Source: Prauserella muralis
GTDB lineage: Bacteria > Actinomycetota > Actinomycetes > Mycobacteriales > Pseudonocardiaceae
Length of the DNA: 64,000 nt
Direction of reading: 5' to 3'
Assembly (NCBI RefSeq): GCF_003202285.1
Contig: NZ_MASW01000007.1
Span: 124,001 to 188,000, forward strand
This document shows positions 7,635 to 16,089 of this stretch, one piece after another (positions within the stretch are counted from its first letter, which is position 1; each line of letters starts with the position of its first letter). The notes beneath the pieces were generated by a model that worked only from the letters and a program-made list of their open reading frames with translations, made no database searches and was not told the origin of the DNA. The translations under genes were made by a program, and so were the position numbers.

Positions 7635-9122
7635 TCACTCCTCGGTGTGTCGTCGTGTCAACGAAAAGGGGTTGGCCGGGCGCCGGCTCGTCCAGGTCAG
7701 GACGCTCTTGCTCTCGAGGTACTCGGAGAGTGTCTCCGCCGCGAACTCACGGCCGAACCCGGACTGCTTGAATCCGCCGAACGGCACGCCCGGGAACGTC
7801 GTGTAGGGGTGGTTGATCCCGACCGTTCCGGCCGTGACGCCCGCCGCGGTGCGCTGGGCCCGGCCGGGATCACGAGTCCAGAGTGTCGCGAACAGGCCGT
7901 ATTTCGTGTCGTTGGCGAGCCTGACCGCCTCGTCCTCGCCGCGGAACCGCTGGACGGTCACGACCGGGCCGAAGACCTCCTCCTGCACGATCTCGGCGTC
8001 CTGCGGCGCAAGGACCACCGTGGGCGGGTAGAACGCGCCCGGCCCTGACGGGACCGCACCGCCGAGCAGGACCTGGGCACCGCCGACCCGGGCCCGTTCG
8101 ACGAAACCATGAACCCGCTCGCGGTGGGCGGTGGAGATCAGTGAGCCCACCACCGTGTCCGGGTCGAGGGGGTCGCCCACGCGCAGGCTTCGGGACTGGT
8201 CGGCGAAACGCTCCAGAAACCGGTCGAACACCTCGTCCTCGACGAGCACGCGCGAGCGGGCCTCGCAGCTCTGTCCAGCGCAGGTGAACGCACCCCAGAC
8301 CGCGCCCGGCACCGCGTCGTCGAGATCCGCATCGGCGAACACGACCGTGGGGCTCTTGCCGCCGAGCTCGAGCGAGACCCGCTTGACCGGGTCGGCGGCC
8401 AGCCGCATGACCTCGCCGCCGGTCACCGTCGAACCGGTGAACGCGACCCTGTCGACACCGGCGTGGCGGACCAGATGGGAGCCCACGCGCGGCCCGTCGG
8501 CCGGTATCACGTTCAGCACTCCGGGCGGGATGCCGGCGACGAGTGCCAGTTCAGCGAGCCGGAGCGCGGTCAACGGTGTGGCCGGATCCGGTTTGAGCAC
8601 GACCGTGCAGCCCGCGGCCAGCGCCGGAGCCACCTTCCAGGCAGCCATCAGGAGCGGGTAGTTCCACGGGACGATCTGGGCCACCACGCCGACCGGTTCG
8701 CGGAATGACTGGAATGCCAGCGCGCCGTTGAGTCGCGACGACTTCCCCTCGATGGCCGCGGTGGCCGCCGCGAAGTATCGGAACGTGTTGACAGCGTGCG
8801 AAACCTCTGCCCTGACCGAGGTGATCGCTTTGCCCACGTTGCGCGCTTCGAGCTGCGACAGGGCGTCGTGCCGGCTCTCGAGCTCGTCGGCAAGCCTGTG
8901 CAGCAACCGGGAGCGGGCCACGGGCGACGTGCGCCGCCACGGGCCGTCGAGCGCGCGCCGCGCAGCCAGGACCGCCGAGTCGACGCACCCCTCGTCGGCG
9001 AGCAGGACCTGGCCGAGCGGTTCACCGGTGGCGGGCTCGCGCACCACGCTGACCACCCCGCTGCCCGGCTCGACGGCGTGCCCTTCGACGAAGGGCCGCG
9101 ACACCGAAGACGTCGGGGTCAT
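7635..9122 (-). CDS. NAD(P)-dependent aldehyde dehydrogenase
   Basis: A 495-residue member of the ALDH superfamily, betaine-aldehyde dehydrogenase-like. It has the cofactor segment IVPWNYPLLMAAWKVAPAL and LKPDPATPLTAL, the strand FTGSTVTGG, the general-base Glu in LELGGKSPTVVF and the nucleophile Cys in AGQSCEARSRV, then EEVFGPVV near the C-terminus. It oxidises an aldehyde to an acid. The ATG overlaps the TGA of the amidase gene (ATGA), so translation is coupled. Within the operon it probably acts after the monooxygenase and amidase; the substrate is not predictable. Confidence 0.88.
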   Translation of the reverse strand: MTPTSSVSRPFVEGHAVEPGSGVVSVVREPATGEPLGQVLLADEGCVDSAVLAARRALDGPWRRTSPVARSRLLHRLADELESRHDALSQLEARNVGKAITSVRAEVSHAVNTFRYFAAATAAIEGKSSRLNGALAFQSFREPVGVVAQIVPWNYPLLMAAWKVAPALAAGCTVVLKPDPATPLTALRLAELALVAGIPPGVLNVIPADGPRVGSHLVRHAGVDRVAFTGSTVTGGEVMRLAADPVKRVSLELGGKSPTVVFADADLDDAVPGAVWGAFTCAGQSCEARSRVLVEDEVFDRFLERFADQSRSLRVGDPLDPDTVVGSLISTAHRERVHGFVERARVGGAQVLLGGAVPSGPGAFYPPTVVLAPQDAEIVQEEVFGPVVTVQRFRGEDEAVRLANDTKYGLFATLWTRDPGRAQRTAAGVTAGTVGINHPYTTFPGVPFGGFKQSGFGREFAAETLSEYLESKSVLTWTSRRPANPFSLTRRHTEE

Positions 9123-10489
9123 CGGCTCACCCGCCGTGCGGTCGCGTGCGTCGGCTCCGCGTTCGGCTCGCGTCCGACCCACCGTCGCTCGGTGACCCGT
9201 TCGACCAGCTCCGCGGTGTCGAGGAGGAGACCCTCACCGTGCCACGGGGCGTGGAACATCAGTCCGACGGGCAGGCCATCGCCGTCCAGCCCGCAGGGGA
9301 CCGTGATCGCCGGTACGCCCGTGAGGTTGGCGAGACCGGTCGTCCGCATCGCGGCCAGGTCGGCGGACACCGTACCGGAGGGCAGCGCCGCCCGTGGCCG
9401 CTCGAGCGCCGGCGGGGACGTCGGAACGGTGGGCCAGGCGACGAGGTCCACGTGCTCGAACGTGGCTTCGAGCGCGTCACGGGCCGCCTGCCGGGCAGCT
9501 CTGGCCCGCCCGACCTCGTGTTCGGGTACGGCCATCGAGGCCTCCAATGATCGCTGAATCGTCGGGTGGAGTGTGGGAAGCACGGTCTTCCTCCAATGGG
9601 GCGTCATGCGGGCCAGCCGTTCCGCGCCGAGTACGGTCGTGGCGGTTCGCGCGAGGTCGGTGGATCGCGGCAGGGTGATCTCGACGATCTCGCAGCCGGC
9701 CTCGCCGAGAAGCTCGATCACGCGGCGACAGGCGGCGAGCACAGCAGGATCGACGTCGCTCCAGTAGGCCTCGACGGGAAGTCCGATGCACGCACGACGG
9801 TCTCCCGGTGGCAGCGGCTTCGACAACAGCACTTCGCTCGCGAGACGGCAGTCGGCCGCGTCTCTGGTGATGGGGCCGATCGCCATCATCGACGACGCGC
9901 CGGCGCAGCCGTCCGAGGGCACTGCTCCCCAGGTCGGCTTGAGGCCGGTCACTCCGCAGTACGACGCGGGAATGCGCACCGACCCGACGGCGTCGGTGCC
10001 GATCGCGAGGGGCACCAGCCGGGCGGCCACGGCCGCCGCCGACCCGCTGGATGACCCACCGGGGCAACGCGTGAGGTCCCAGGGGTTGCGGCACGGGCCG
10101 TACGCCGAGACGTGTCCCGTCGTGCCGAAACCCAGCTGGTGCATGTTGGTCGCGAAGGCGACCGTGCAACCCGCGTCGTGCAGGCGCCGGAACACTCCGC
10201 TGGCGCCCGCGCCTGGCCGCCGGTAGGCCACGGGGGTCGCGTCCCTCGGCGCGTACCAGGGCAGTGCGAAGGTGTCCTTCACGGCCACCGGCACCCCCGC
10301 CAGCCTTCCTCCCGGAACCGGCTCCATGCGAGCTTCCGCGTCGAACAACGCGCAGGCGGCGTTCAACCGGGGGTTCGACCGCCGCACCCGGTCGATGGTG
10401 GCCGCGGCCAGCGACCGCGCTTCCACCTGCCCGCTCGTGACGGCGTCGATCTGCTCGCGCAGGCCCAGCTGCGTGAAGTGCTCCGTCAC
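9119..10489 (-). CDS. Amidase-signature family hydrolase
   Basis: 456 residues, GTG start. The Ser-cisSer-Lys triad is visible: Lys in PVAVKDTFALP near residue 70, then GGSSSGSAAAVAARLVPL and the nucleophile Ser in GTDAVGSVRIPASYCG. These enzymes hydrolyse amides, including amides, formamides and carbamates in xenobiotic pathways. The gene overlaps the upstream small gene by four bases (GTGA) and the downstream aldehyde dehydrogenase by four (ATGA). Next to an LLM monooxygenase it could cleave an amide released by oxidative ring opening; that is inference. Confidence 0.88.
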   Translation of the reverse strand: MTEHFTQLGLREQIDAVTSGQVEARSLAAATIDRVRRSNPRLNAACALFDAEARMEPVPGGRLAGVPVAVKDTFALPWYAPRDATPVAYRRPGAGASGVFRRLHDAGCTVAFATNMHQLGFGTTGHVSAYGPCRNPWDLTRCPGGSSSGSAAAVAARLVPLAIGTDAVGSVRIPASYCGVTGLKPTWGAVPSDGCAGASSMMAIGPITRDAADCRLASEVLLSKPLPPGDRRACIGLPVEAYWSDVDPAVLAACRRVIELLGEAGCEIVEITLPRSTDLARTATTVLGAERLARMTPHWRKTVLPTLHPTIQRSLEASMAVPEHEVGRARAARQAARDALEATFEHVDLVAWPTVPTSPPALERPRAALPSGTVSADLAAMRTTGLANLTGVPAITVPCGLDGDGLPVGLMFHAPWHGEGLLLDTAELVERVTERRWVGREPNAEPTHATARRVSR

Positions 10490-10821
10490 CTCGACGTCCC
10501 GGGTGCGCGGACGGATTGCCGGACCACGTGGGCCGCCACCTCCCCGGACGTGGGATGGATCCAGCCCTTGGTGCCGGCGTAGCGGAGCATGCTTGCGAGT
10601 TTCTCCGCCCGCGAGCCGGTGTGGCAGCCACCAGCGTCGCGAAGCCAGTCCGGATCCACCCAGGCGCGCGTGCTGTCGTCGAAACGCACCTGGGGTACCT
10701 CCTGGTCCGCACGCGCCAGGTCGACGCCGTCGGCGACAACAACGGCGAACGCGGTGAAATCGTCGGCGTCGAGCAACCTCAGGCGCAACGACCCCTGGTG
10801 CTCGTCGATGGCCACGCGCAT
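10486..10821 (-). CDS. Small protein of unknown function in the LLM-amidase operon
   Basis: 111 residues, from MRVAIDEHQGSLRLRLLDAD to RAPGTSR. No family is recognised. It is acidic in the first half with a short beta-rich start, then a segment with one Cys (LRDAGGCHTGSRAEKLAS) and a helical region (MLRYAGTKGWI). No membrane segment or signal peptide. It overlaps the LLM gene upstream (ATGA) and the amidase downstream (GTGA), so it is expressed with them in fixed ratio and may be an accessory subunit. Confidence 0.65.
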   Translation of the reverse strand: MRVAIDEHQGSLRLRLLDADDFTAFAVVVADGVDLARADQEVPQVRFDDSTRAWVDPDWLRDAGGCHTGSRAEKLASMLRYAGTKGWIHPTSGEVAAHVVRQSVRAPGTSR

Positions 10822-11960
10822 CAGGACTCCTTCTCCCGGAACGCCGGCAGGACCTCCTCGGCGAACAGCTGCAGCATCTCGAGGCTGACGTCGGAGCCGT
10901 GCGGAGCCGGGAAGTAGTCGGTCAGAATGAACTCGTTGATCCCCAGCTCGCTGTGCAGCCGGCCGATCTGGTCGACGATCTGGGTGGGCGTGCCGTTGAA
11001 CGCCATCGGATGCGGGAGGTGGTAGGGCGCGACGCTGTACACCATGGAATCCCACTCGGACATGAGGTCGGCCCGTTTGCGGGCGGTCGCCTCGTCGGCG
11101 GCGATGGACAGCGTGCCGCCGGCGATGATCCCTTCCCCGCGCCGCGGTGTCCGCCCGGCCTGGTACGCCTCGTCGGCGTAGACCTCGAGCATGCCCTTGA
11201 CAAGATCTTCCCGGGGAGTCAGGCACATGATCGTCGCGCCCTCACGGGCCCAGAACCGCACGGTCGCGGACCGGCCCGACATCGGAGCGAACACCCGCGG
11301 GTGCGGTGTCTGGTACGGCCCGGGGGCGATGCTGACACCGAGCAGGTTGTCGTCCTCGTCGACTCCGGCGCCCCACGTCTTGGTGTGGGGGTAGGGCCAT
11401 TTCGTGCCGGGCACAGGGAACTTCCAGAACTCGCCATCGAAGCTGAACACGTCCTGTGTCCAGGCCAGCTTGATGATCTGCCAGCATTCCTGCAGGGCCC
11501 GCAGGTTGCGTTCGTCGGCTTCCGACTTGTCCGAGCGGGTGGCGCGCATCGGAATGTGCTGGCCGTACTGGTCGGCCCAGCGCGGGGTGTTCCCGCGGGA
11601 GAAACCGGCCAGCGCGCGTCCGCCGGTCAGCTGGTCGAGCTGGGCGATCTGGTCGGCCACCAGCAGTGGGTTGGACACCGGGAGGGTCATCCCGAGCTGG
11701 CCGACCTTGAGCCGTTCGGTCCGGGACGCGACGAAGAGATCCAGGAGCACCGGGTTCGCGGTGACCTCCGGGATACCTTCGATGTTCCCGTGCTGTTCGC
11801 TGAAGAAGACGCCTTCGAATCCGGCGCGGTCGGCGAGTTCGGCATGCGCCGCGAGCTGCTCCAGCATGTGCTGGTAGCGGTCGGTGCGCCGGCCTCCGAG
11901 TTTGATGGGCTCGTCCATCCGTTCCCAGCTGAACGGATTGAACATCAGGTAGAACTTCAT
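10821..11960 (-). CDS. LLM-class flavin-dependent monooxygenase
   Basis: 379 residues with a bacterial luciferase-like TIM barrel: FYLMFNPFSW at the first strand, HAELADRAGFEGVFFSEQHG, then VGQLGMTLPVSNPLLVADQI and GRALAGFSRGN near residue 140, and an Asp-rich region in the middle. Two-component LLM enzymes use FMNH2 from a separate flavin reductase; one is encoded in the same operon (14893-15522). The likely reaction is hydroxylation or oxidative cleavage of the pathway substrate. GAGGAG lies nine bases before the ATG; an adjacent GTG is also possible. Confidence 0.87.
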   Translation of the reverse strand: MKFYLMFNPFSWERMDEPIKLGGRRTDRYQHMLEQLAAHAELADRAGFEGVFFSEQHGNIEGIPEVTANPVLLDLFVASRTERLKVGQLGMTLPVSNPLLVADQIAQLDQLTGGRALAGFSRGNTPRWADQYGQHIPMRATRSDKSEADERNLRALQECWQIIKLAWTQDVFSFDGEFWKFPVPGTKWPYPHTKTWGAGVDEDDNLLGVSIAPGPYQTPHPRVFAPMSGRSATVRFWAREGATIMCLTPREDLVKGMLEVYADEAYQAGRTPRRGEGIIAGGTLSIAADEATARKRADLMSEWDSMVYSVAPYHLPHPMAFNGTPTQIVDQIGRLHSELGINEFILTDYFPAPHGSDVSLEMLQLFAEEVLPAFREKES

Positions 11961-12008
11961 CACGAGCTGCTCCTCGTCTCCACGGGTGGTCGTCCGATCG
12001 CCTTGTCA

Positions 12009-12206
12009 CTAGGCCACGGGAGTGGATCCGGGGGATCCGCCGATACCCCAGCGACGAGCGGGTACTTCGTCGAGGACCACCCACGTCTGCGCGCGGACCG
12101 AGTCCCCCAGCACGCCGGTGATCGCGTCGGTGAGGGAGTCGATCAACCGGGACTCGGTATCCTCCGAGAGCCGTCCTTCGAAAAGCTTGACCTCGATCAA
12201 AGGCAC
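12009..12206 (-). CDS. 4-oxalocrotonate tautomerase-like protein, in frame with the MFS gene
   Basis: Read from an internal GTG this gives a 65-residue protein (M)PLIEVKLFEG, with WVVLDEVPARRWGIGGS near the end: the length, N-terminal Pro, Arg and Trp/GIGG pattern of 4-OT enzymes that isomerise enols to ketones. Catalysis needs a free N-terminal Pro, so an independent start is expected; GAAGG lies seven bases upstream of the GTG. There is no stop codon between this and the MFS transporter at 12009-13577, so a fused product is also possible if translation reads through. Confidence 0.7.
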   Translation of the reverse strand: MPLIEVKLFEGRLSEDTESRLIDSLTDAITGVLGDSVRAQTWVVLDEVPARRWGIGGSPGSTPVA

Positions 12207-13577
12207 TGTGTCACCTTCTCCTTCCTGGCGAGTAAGATCGCCTTCCCTGGACTCGCGGTCCGTGGACAATGGACTTTCCGGCATCGAGTTCCGGATGTGG
12301 CGGTGGCGAACGGCGGCCACGCAACCGAGGCTGATGAGCGTCGTCGCGGTCAGGTAGACCGTGATCGGCACCGACGAACGCCAACTGGCGTAGAGGCTGG
12401 ACGCGACGGTGGGCGCGAGTCCGCCGCCCAGCAGCGCGCCGAGCTGGTAGGCCAGCGACGCACCGCTGTAGCGGACCCGCACCGGGAACAGTTCTGCGTA
12501 CAACGCCGCCAGCGGGCCGTAGACCGTACCCATGGCGATGCCGGTGACGAGCAGCGCGATCAGGATGACGGTGGCACTTCCGGTGTCGACAAGGGGGAAC
12601 AGGGCCGCTGCCGCGGCGGCGAGACCGACCGAACCGTAGAGGAGCACCTTCCGCCTGCCGTACCGGTCGGACATCACCGACGCCGTGGGGACCGTGACCA
12701 GCCAGGCGCAGGAGCCCAGCAGGATGAAGGTGAGAACCAGGCTCCGGTCGAGGTTCAGCGCCTCGTCCGAGTACGCCAGCAGGTAGGCCATGTAGATGTA
12801 GCCGACGGCGTTGATCCCGATGAAGGCACCGGCCCCGAGCGCGACCGCCCCGGTGTTGTGCCTGAGCACGGCGACGATCGGCAGGCGTTCGGTGCCGCTG
12901 GACTCCTTCGCCCGCTCGAAGTCGGGGCTTTCGGTGATGGTGAAGCGGATGACCACACCGACGACCACGAGCACGGCGCTGAAGAGGAACGGTACCCGCC
13001 AGCCCCAGGTCAGGAACGCGCTGTCGCTGACACCCGCGGTCACCCCGAGAAAGGCGACGTTCGCGAGGATCAGCCCAGCCGGCACGCCCATCTGGGGGAA
13101 GCTGCCGTAGAAACCCTTCCGGTTCCGCGGTGCGTGTTCCACCGCCATCAGCACCGCGCCACCCCATTCGCCACCGACCCCGAGGCCCTGGATCAGCCGC
13201 AGCGTCACCAGGAGCACGGGCGCCCAGGCGCCGATCGCCTCATAGGTCGGCAGCAGGCCGACACCGACAGTGGCGATACCCATCATCAGCAGTGAGGTCA
13301 CCAGCATGGATTTGCGACCGATCCGGTCGCCGAAGTGGCCCATGACGATCCCGCCCAGCGGCCGGGCGACGAACCCGACCGAGAACGTCGCGAAGGCGGC
13401 CAGGGTCCCGGTGACCGAGGAGAAGGCAGGGAAGAACAACGGGCCGAAGACCATCGCGGCGGCCAGACCGTAGACGAAGTAGTCATACCATTCGATCGCG
13501 GTGCCGATCAGGCTCGCCATCGCGACCTTCATCGGCCGAACCGGACGGGGGGCTGTCCCGGAAGAAGTAGCGCTCAT
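12009..13577 (-). CDS. MFS transporter (metabolite:H+ symporter type), open into a tautomerase
   Basis: The first ~440 residues are a 12-helix MFS protein of the MHS family (ShiA/ProP/KgtP-like): GTAIEWYDYFVYGLAAA in helix 1, GHFGDRIGRKSML in loop 2-3, and RLIQGLGVGGEWGGAVLM. Such carriers import organic acids or zwitterions with protons. After a polar linker rich in Glu and Arg the frame continues without a stop into a complete 4-OT domain. The start overlaps the ligase stop (ATGA) and follows CAGGAG. The natural MFS C-terminus is therefore unclear: fusion, or overlap with an internal start at 12206. Confidence 0.85.
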   Translation of the reverse strand: MSATSSGTAPRPVRPMKVAMASLIGTAIEWYDYFVYGLAAAMVFGPLFFPAFSSVTGTLAAFATFSVGFVARPLGGIVMGHFGDRIGRKSMLVTSLLMMGIATVGVGLLPTYEAIGAWAPVLLVTLRLIQGLGVGGEWGGAVLMAVEHAPRNRKGFYGSFPQMGVPAGLILANVAFLGVTAGVSDSAFLTWGWRVPFLFSAVLVVVGVVIRFTITESPDFERAKESSGTERLPIVAVLRHNTGAVALGAGAFIGINAVGYIYMAYLLAYSDEALNLDRSLVLTFILLGSCAWLVTVPTASVMSDRYGRRKVLLYGSVGLAAAAAALFPLVDTGSATVILIALLVTGIAMGTVYGPLAALYAELFPVRVRYSGASLAYQLGALLGGGLAPTVASSLYASWRSSVPITVYLTATTLISLGCVAAVRHRHIRNSMPESPLSTDRESREGDLTRQEGEGDTVPLIEVKLFEGRLSEDTESRLIDSLTDAITGVLGDSVRAQTWVVLDEVPARRWGIGGSPGSTPVA

Positions 13578-14896
13578 TGGTACTCCTGGGCGGTCGCGGG
13601 CGTTGCGCGCCGGTCGACGACGCGCTGGATCTTCCCGGCCGAGCGGCCGAGGGTGTCGGGTTCGGTGACGTCGACGTCGACGGTGACGCCGATTCCGTCC
13701 TTGACGCGGGCGGCGAGCGTGGTCGCCGCGGTGTGGCGATCCTGGGTGGAGGTCCCCGGTCGTGCCTCGACACGCACGGTCATGCGATCGAGCCGGCCCT
13801 CGGTGCTGAGCACGAGCTGGAAATGCGGGGAGAGATTGCCGGTGCGCAGCACGATCTCTTCCACCTGGCTAGGGAAGACGTTGACGCCCCGGAGGATGAT
13901 CAGGTCGTCGGTGCGCCCGGTGACCCGCTCCATCCGGCGCAGGCCGGGCCGCGCCGTTCCGGGCAGCAGCCTGGTGAGATCCCGGGTGCGGTACCGGATG
14001 ACCGGGAACGCCTGTTTCGTGAGTGAGGTGACCACCAGCTCACCCGGTTCCCCGTCGGGGAGTACGCGTCCGTCGACAGGGTCGATGACCTCCGGGTAGA
14101 AGTGGTCCTCCCAGATGTGGAGGCCGTCCTTGGTCTCCACGCATTCCTGTGCGACGCCGGGACCGATCACCTCGGAAAGTCCGTAGATGTCGACCGCATC
14201 GATGCCCATGCGGTCCTCGATCTCTCGGCGCATCTGCTCGGTCCACGGCTCGGCGCCGAAGATGCCAACCTCGAGTGAGCTCGATCGCGGGTCGATGCCT
14301 TGGCGTTCGAACTCGTCGAGCAGGGTCAGCATGTACGACGGGGTCACCATGATCACCTCCGGGCGGAGGTCGGAGATGACCTGAACCTGTCGAGCCGTCA
14401 TGCCGCCCGAGGCCGGGATCACGGTGCAGCCGAGCTTTTCCGCGCCGTAGTGCGCGCCGAGTCCACCCGTGAACAGGCCGTAGCCGTAGGCGATGTGCAC
14501 CTTGTGCCCCGGTCGGCCTCCTGCCGCCCGGATCGACCTCGCGACCAGGCCTGCCCAGGTATCGAGGTCGCGGCCGGTGTAGCCGACCACGGTCGGCTGG
14601 CCGGTGGTGCCGCTGGAGGCATGGATGCGGCTGAGGCGGTCCACGGGCACCGCGAACATGCCGAACGGGTAATTGTCCCGCAGGTCCGCCTTCATGGTGA
14701 AGGGGAACTGCGCGAGGTCGTGAAGGCTTCGCAGGTCTTCCGGGCGCACGCCTGCGTCGTCGAACTTCCGGGCGTAGGCGGGGACGTTGGTGTAGGCGTG
14801 GTCGAGTGTCCATCGTAGACGCTGGAGCTGCAGGGCCCGCAGCTCGTCCACGTCGAGGCGTTCGCCAGGGTCCAGTGCTCGGTCGATCGTCGTCAT
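13574..14896 (-). CDS. Phenylacetate-CoA ligase-like (PaaK family) acyl-CoA synthetase
   Basis: 440 residues, the size of PaaK. ATP-binding motif HASSGTTGQPTVVGYT near residue 95, then IYGLSEVIGPGVAQEC and FPVIRYRTRDL, and a C-terminal domain with ILRGVNVFPSQVEE and GKIQRVVD. PaaK-type enzymes make aryl- or heteroaryl-acyl-CoA from acid, ATP and CoA. It overlaps the flavin reductase upstream and the MFS gene downstream by ATGA. No phenylacetyl-CoA epoxidase genes are nearby, so the acid is likely another aromatic or ring-derived one. Confidence 0.85.
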   Translation of the reverse strand: MTTIDRALDPGERLDVDELRALQLQRLRWTLDHAYTNVPAYARKFDDAGVRPEDLRSLHDLAQFPFTMKADLRDNYPFGMFAVPVDRLSRIHASSGTTGQPTVVGYTGRDLDTWAGLVARSIRAAGGRPGHKVHIAYGYGLFTGGLGAHYGAEKLGCTVIPASGGMTARQVQVISDLRPEVIMVTPSYMLTLLDEFERQGIDPRSSSLEVGIFGAEPWTEQMRREIEDRMGIDAVDIYGLSEVIGPGVAQECVETKDGLHIWEDHFYPEVIDPVDGRVLPDGEPGELVVTSLTKQAFPVIRYRTRDLTRLLPGTARPGLRRMERVTGRTDDLIILRGVNVFPSQVEEIVLRTGNLSPHFQLVLSTEGRLDRMTVRVEARPGTSTQDRHTAATTLAARVKDGIGVTVDVDVTEPDTLGRSAGKIQRVVDRRATPATAQEYQ

Positions 14897-15522
14897 GGTT
14901 GCTCCTCGCCGTCGACGAGGGGCGTCCAGGTTCCGAAGCGGCGCTGGAAGTACACGAGCGGCTCGTGGGCAGGGGGCGGCACGTCCCCTTCTCGCACCGC
15001 AGCGATGAGTACGACGTGGTCCCCCACAGGAACGGCTTCCATCATGGAACAGTCCGCCCAGGCCAGGGAATCCTCGGTCAGGATCGGTAGCCCGCTCGCC
15101 GTCGGGGCCCAGCGGACCGCGCTGAACTTGTCCTCCTTCTTCGAGGCGAAGAGGATCGAAGTGGCGCTTCCGGATTCCCGGAGGAAGTTGACCACGAACT
15201 CCTTGCGGGACAACAGCGACGGGAGTGTCCGGCTGCCGCGGTCGACGCACACCAGCAAGGCCGGTGGGTCCGCGGACACACTGCACAACGCGGTGGTGGT
15301 GAGCCCTACCGGCTGTGCGTTTTCGTTGACTGTGGTGATGACTGCTATCCCGGCCGGAAAGGCACTCATGATCGACAAGAACGTGGCGGGATCGATGCGA
15401 TCGTCCTGACGCGTCACATTCATGGCGCACTGCTCCCTGCTGTACGGGTGGGACCTGCCTGGCTCGCCGGCCGGCGACGCCTGGTCCAAGGCGTCCGCTC
15501 CGGAACCGGTAGCTGGGTGCAT
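14893..15522 (-). CDS. Flavin reductase (HpaC/DIM6-NTAB family)
   Basis: About 209 residues. The flavin-reductase fold begins at FLSIMSAFPAGIAVITTV and continues with PVGLTTTALCSVSADPPALLVCVDRGS and EFVVNFL; the GLTxTA and SxxPPxL motifs bind FMN. It supplies reduced flavin to a partner monooxygenase, here probably the LLM protein in the same operon. Two starts are plausible: MHPATG with AGGGAGG nine bases upstream, or MNVTRQ 33 codons later, which matches the usual family length better. It is the first gene after the double operator at 15575-15612. Confidence 0.85.
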   Translation of the reverse strand: MHPATGSGADALDQASPAGEPGRSHPYSREQCAMNVTRQDDRIDPATFLSIMSAFPAGIAVITTVNENAQPVGLTTTALCSVSADPPALLVCVDRGSRTLPSLLSRKEFVVNFLRESGSATSILFASKKEDKFSAVRWAPTASGLPILTEDSLAWADCSMMEAVPVGDHVVLIAAVREGDVPPPAHEPLVYFQRRFGTWTPLVDGEEQP

Positions 15523-15574
15523 CTGTAGTTGCCTCCCTGTGGAACGACTCCTGATCGCCCCGGCAAGGAGGGTA

Positions 15575-15612
15575 GCTAGCGTCCGCTAGTCCGTAGACTA
15601 GCGCTCGCTAGC
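15575..15612. promoter_or_regulatory. Tandem palindromic operator upstream of cluster 1
   Basis: Two copies of CTAGCG-NN-CGCTAG (15576-15589 and 15598-15611), each with perfect 6-bp arms, lie 22 bp apart centre to centre and together form a larger near-perfect inverted repeat. CTAG is rare in GC-rich genomes, so four in 36 bp is striking. It lies 50-90 bp upstream of the first gene of the flavin-monooxygenase operon. Spacing of two helical turns suits two cooperating dimers of a TetR- or MarR-type repressor. Confidence 0.7.
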
Positions 15613-15787
15613 CTTATGTGTCCAGCTCCGGATCGAAACAGCTCCCTCACGAGCAGGAACGCACTCCCGGCAATTCACGAGCTGATCACGGCCACGATCA
15701 GGCGCGAGCGGACTGACCACGGTCAAGATCGCCCGAGGTCGGCGAGGTCGAAGGCGTCGACAGGTACCGCCACCCTCCGACGCGGGT

Positions 15788-16010
15788 TCAACCCCCGGTG
15801 GCGCTCACCGAGGGATCCTGGCCCGCCAGACGGCGCGCAAGTGTGGACACGTGGGTGCGCGGGCCGGACCCGCTCTCCCAGGCGACAGCGATGCGCCGTC
15901 GTTCCTCGTGGACCGCGGTTTCGGCGGCGTGCCGGGCGCGTTCGGCCGTGGCGACCGCGAACGCGATGCTCTGCGCGGCCGCCGGGAAGGTCGTCCGCTG
16001 TCGAGATGCA
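15788..16010 (-). pseudogene. Possible remnant of a helical protein
   Basis: This frame has GC-rich third positions over about 75 codons and encodes SIAFAVATAERARHAAETAV, then EERRRIAVAWESGSG and VSTLARRLAGQDPSVSATGG before a TGA. The composition looks like a real, largely helical protein. No start codon or ribosome site lies in front, and upstream codons lose the bias. It may be the 3' end of a degraded gene. No family is recognised. The rest of 15613-16089 shows no gene. Confidence 0.25.
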
Positions 16011-16089
16011 CTGAGTCGCCTGTTGGCCCGCGCCAGTCGGCGACCATGCCGTGCTTGGCCTCCCTGGGGCCGGGTGTCCCGGTCGGCGG

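Noticed and set aside
10899-13295. A 798-codon plus-strand frame across the LLM and MFS genes
   Set aside because: No start signal and no family features; both underlying minus-strand genes have full motif sets and overlapping starts and stops.
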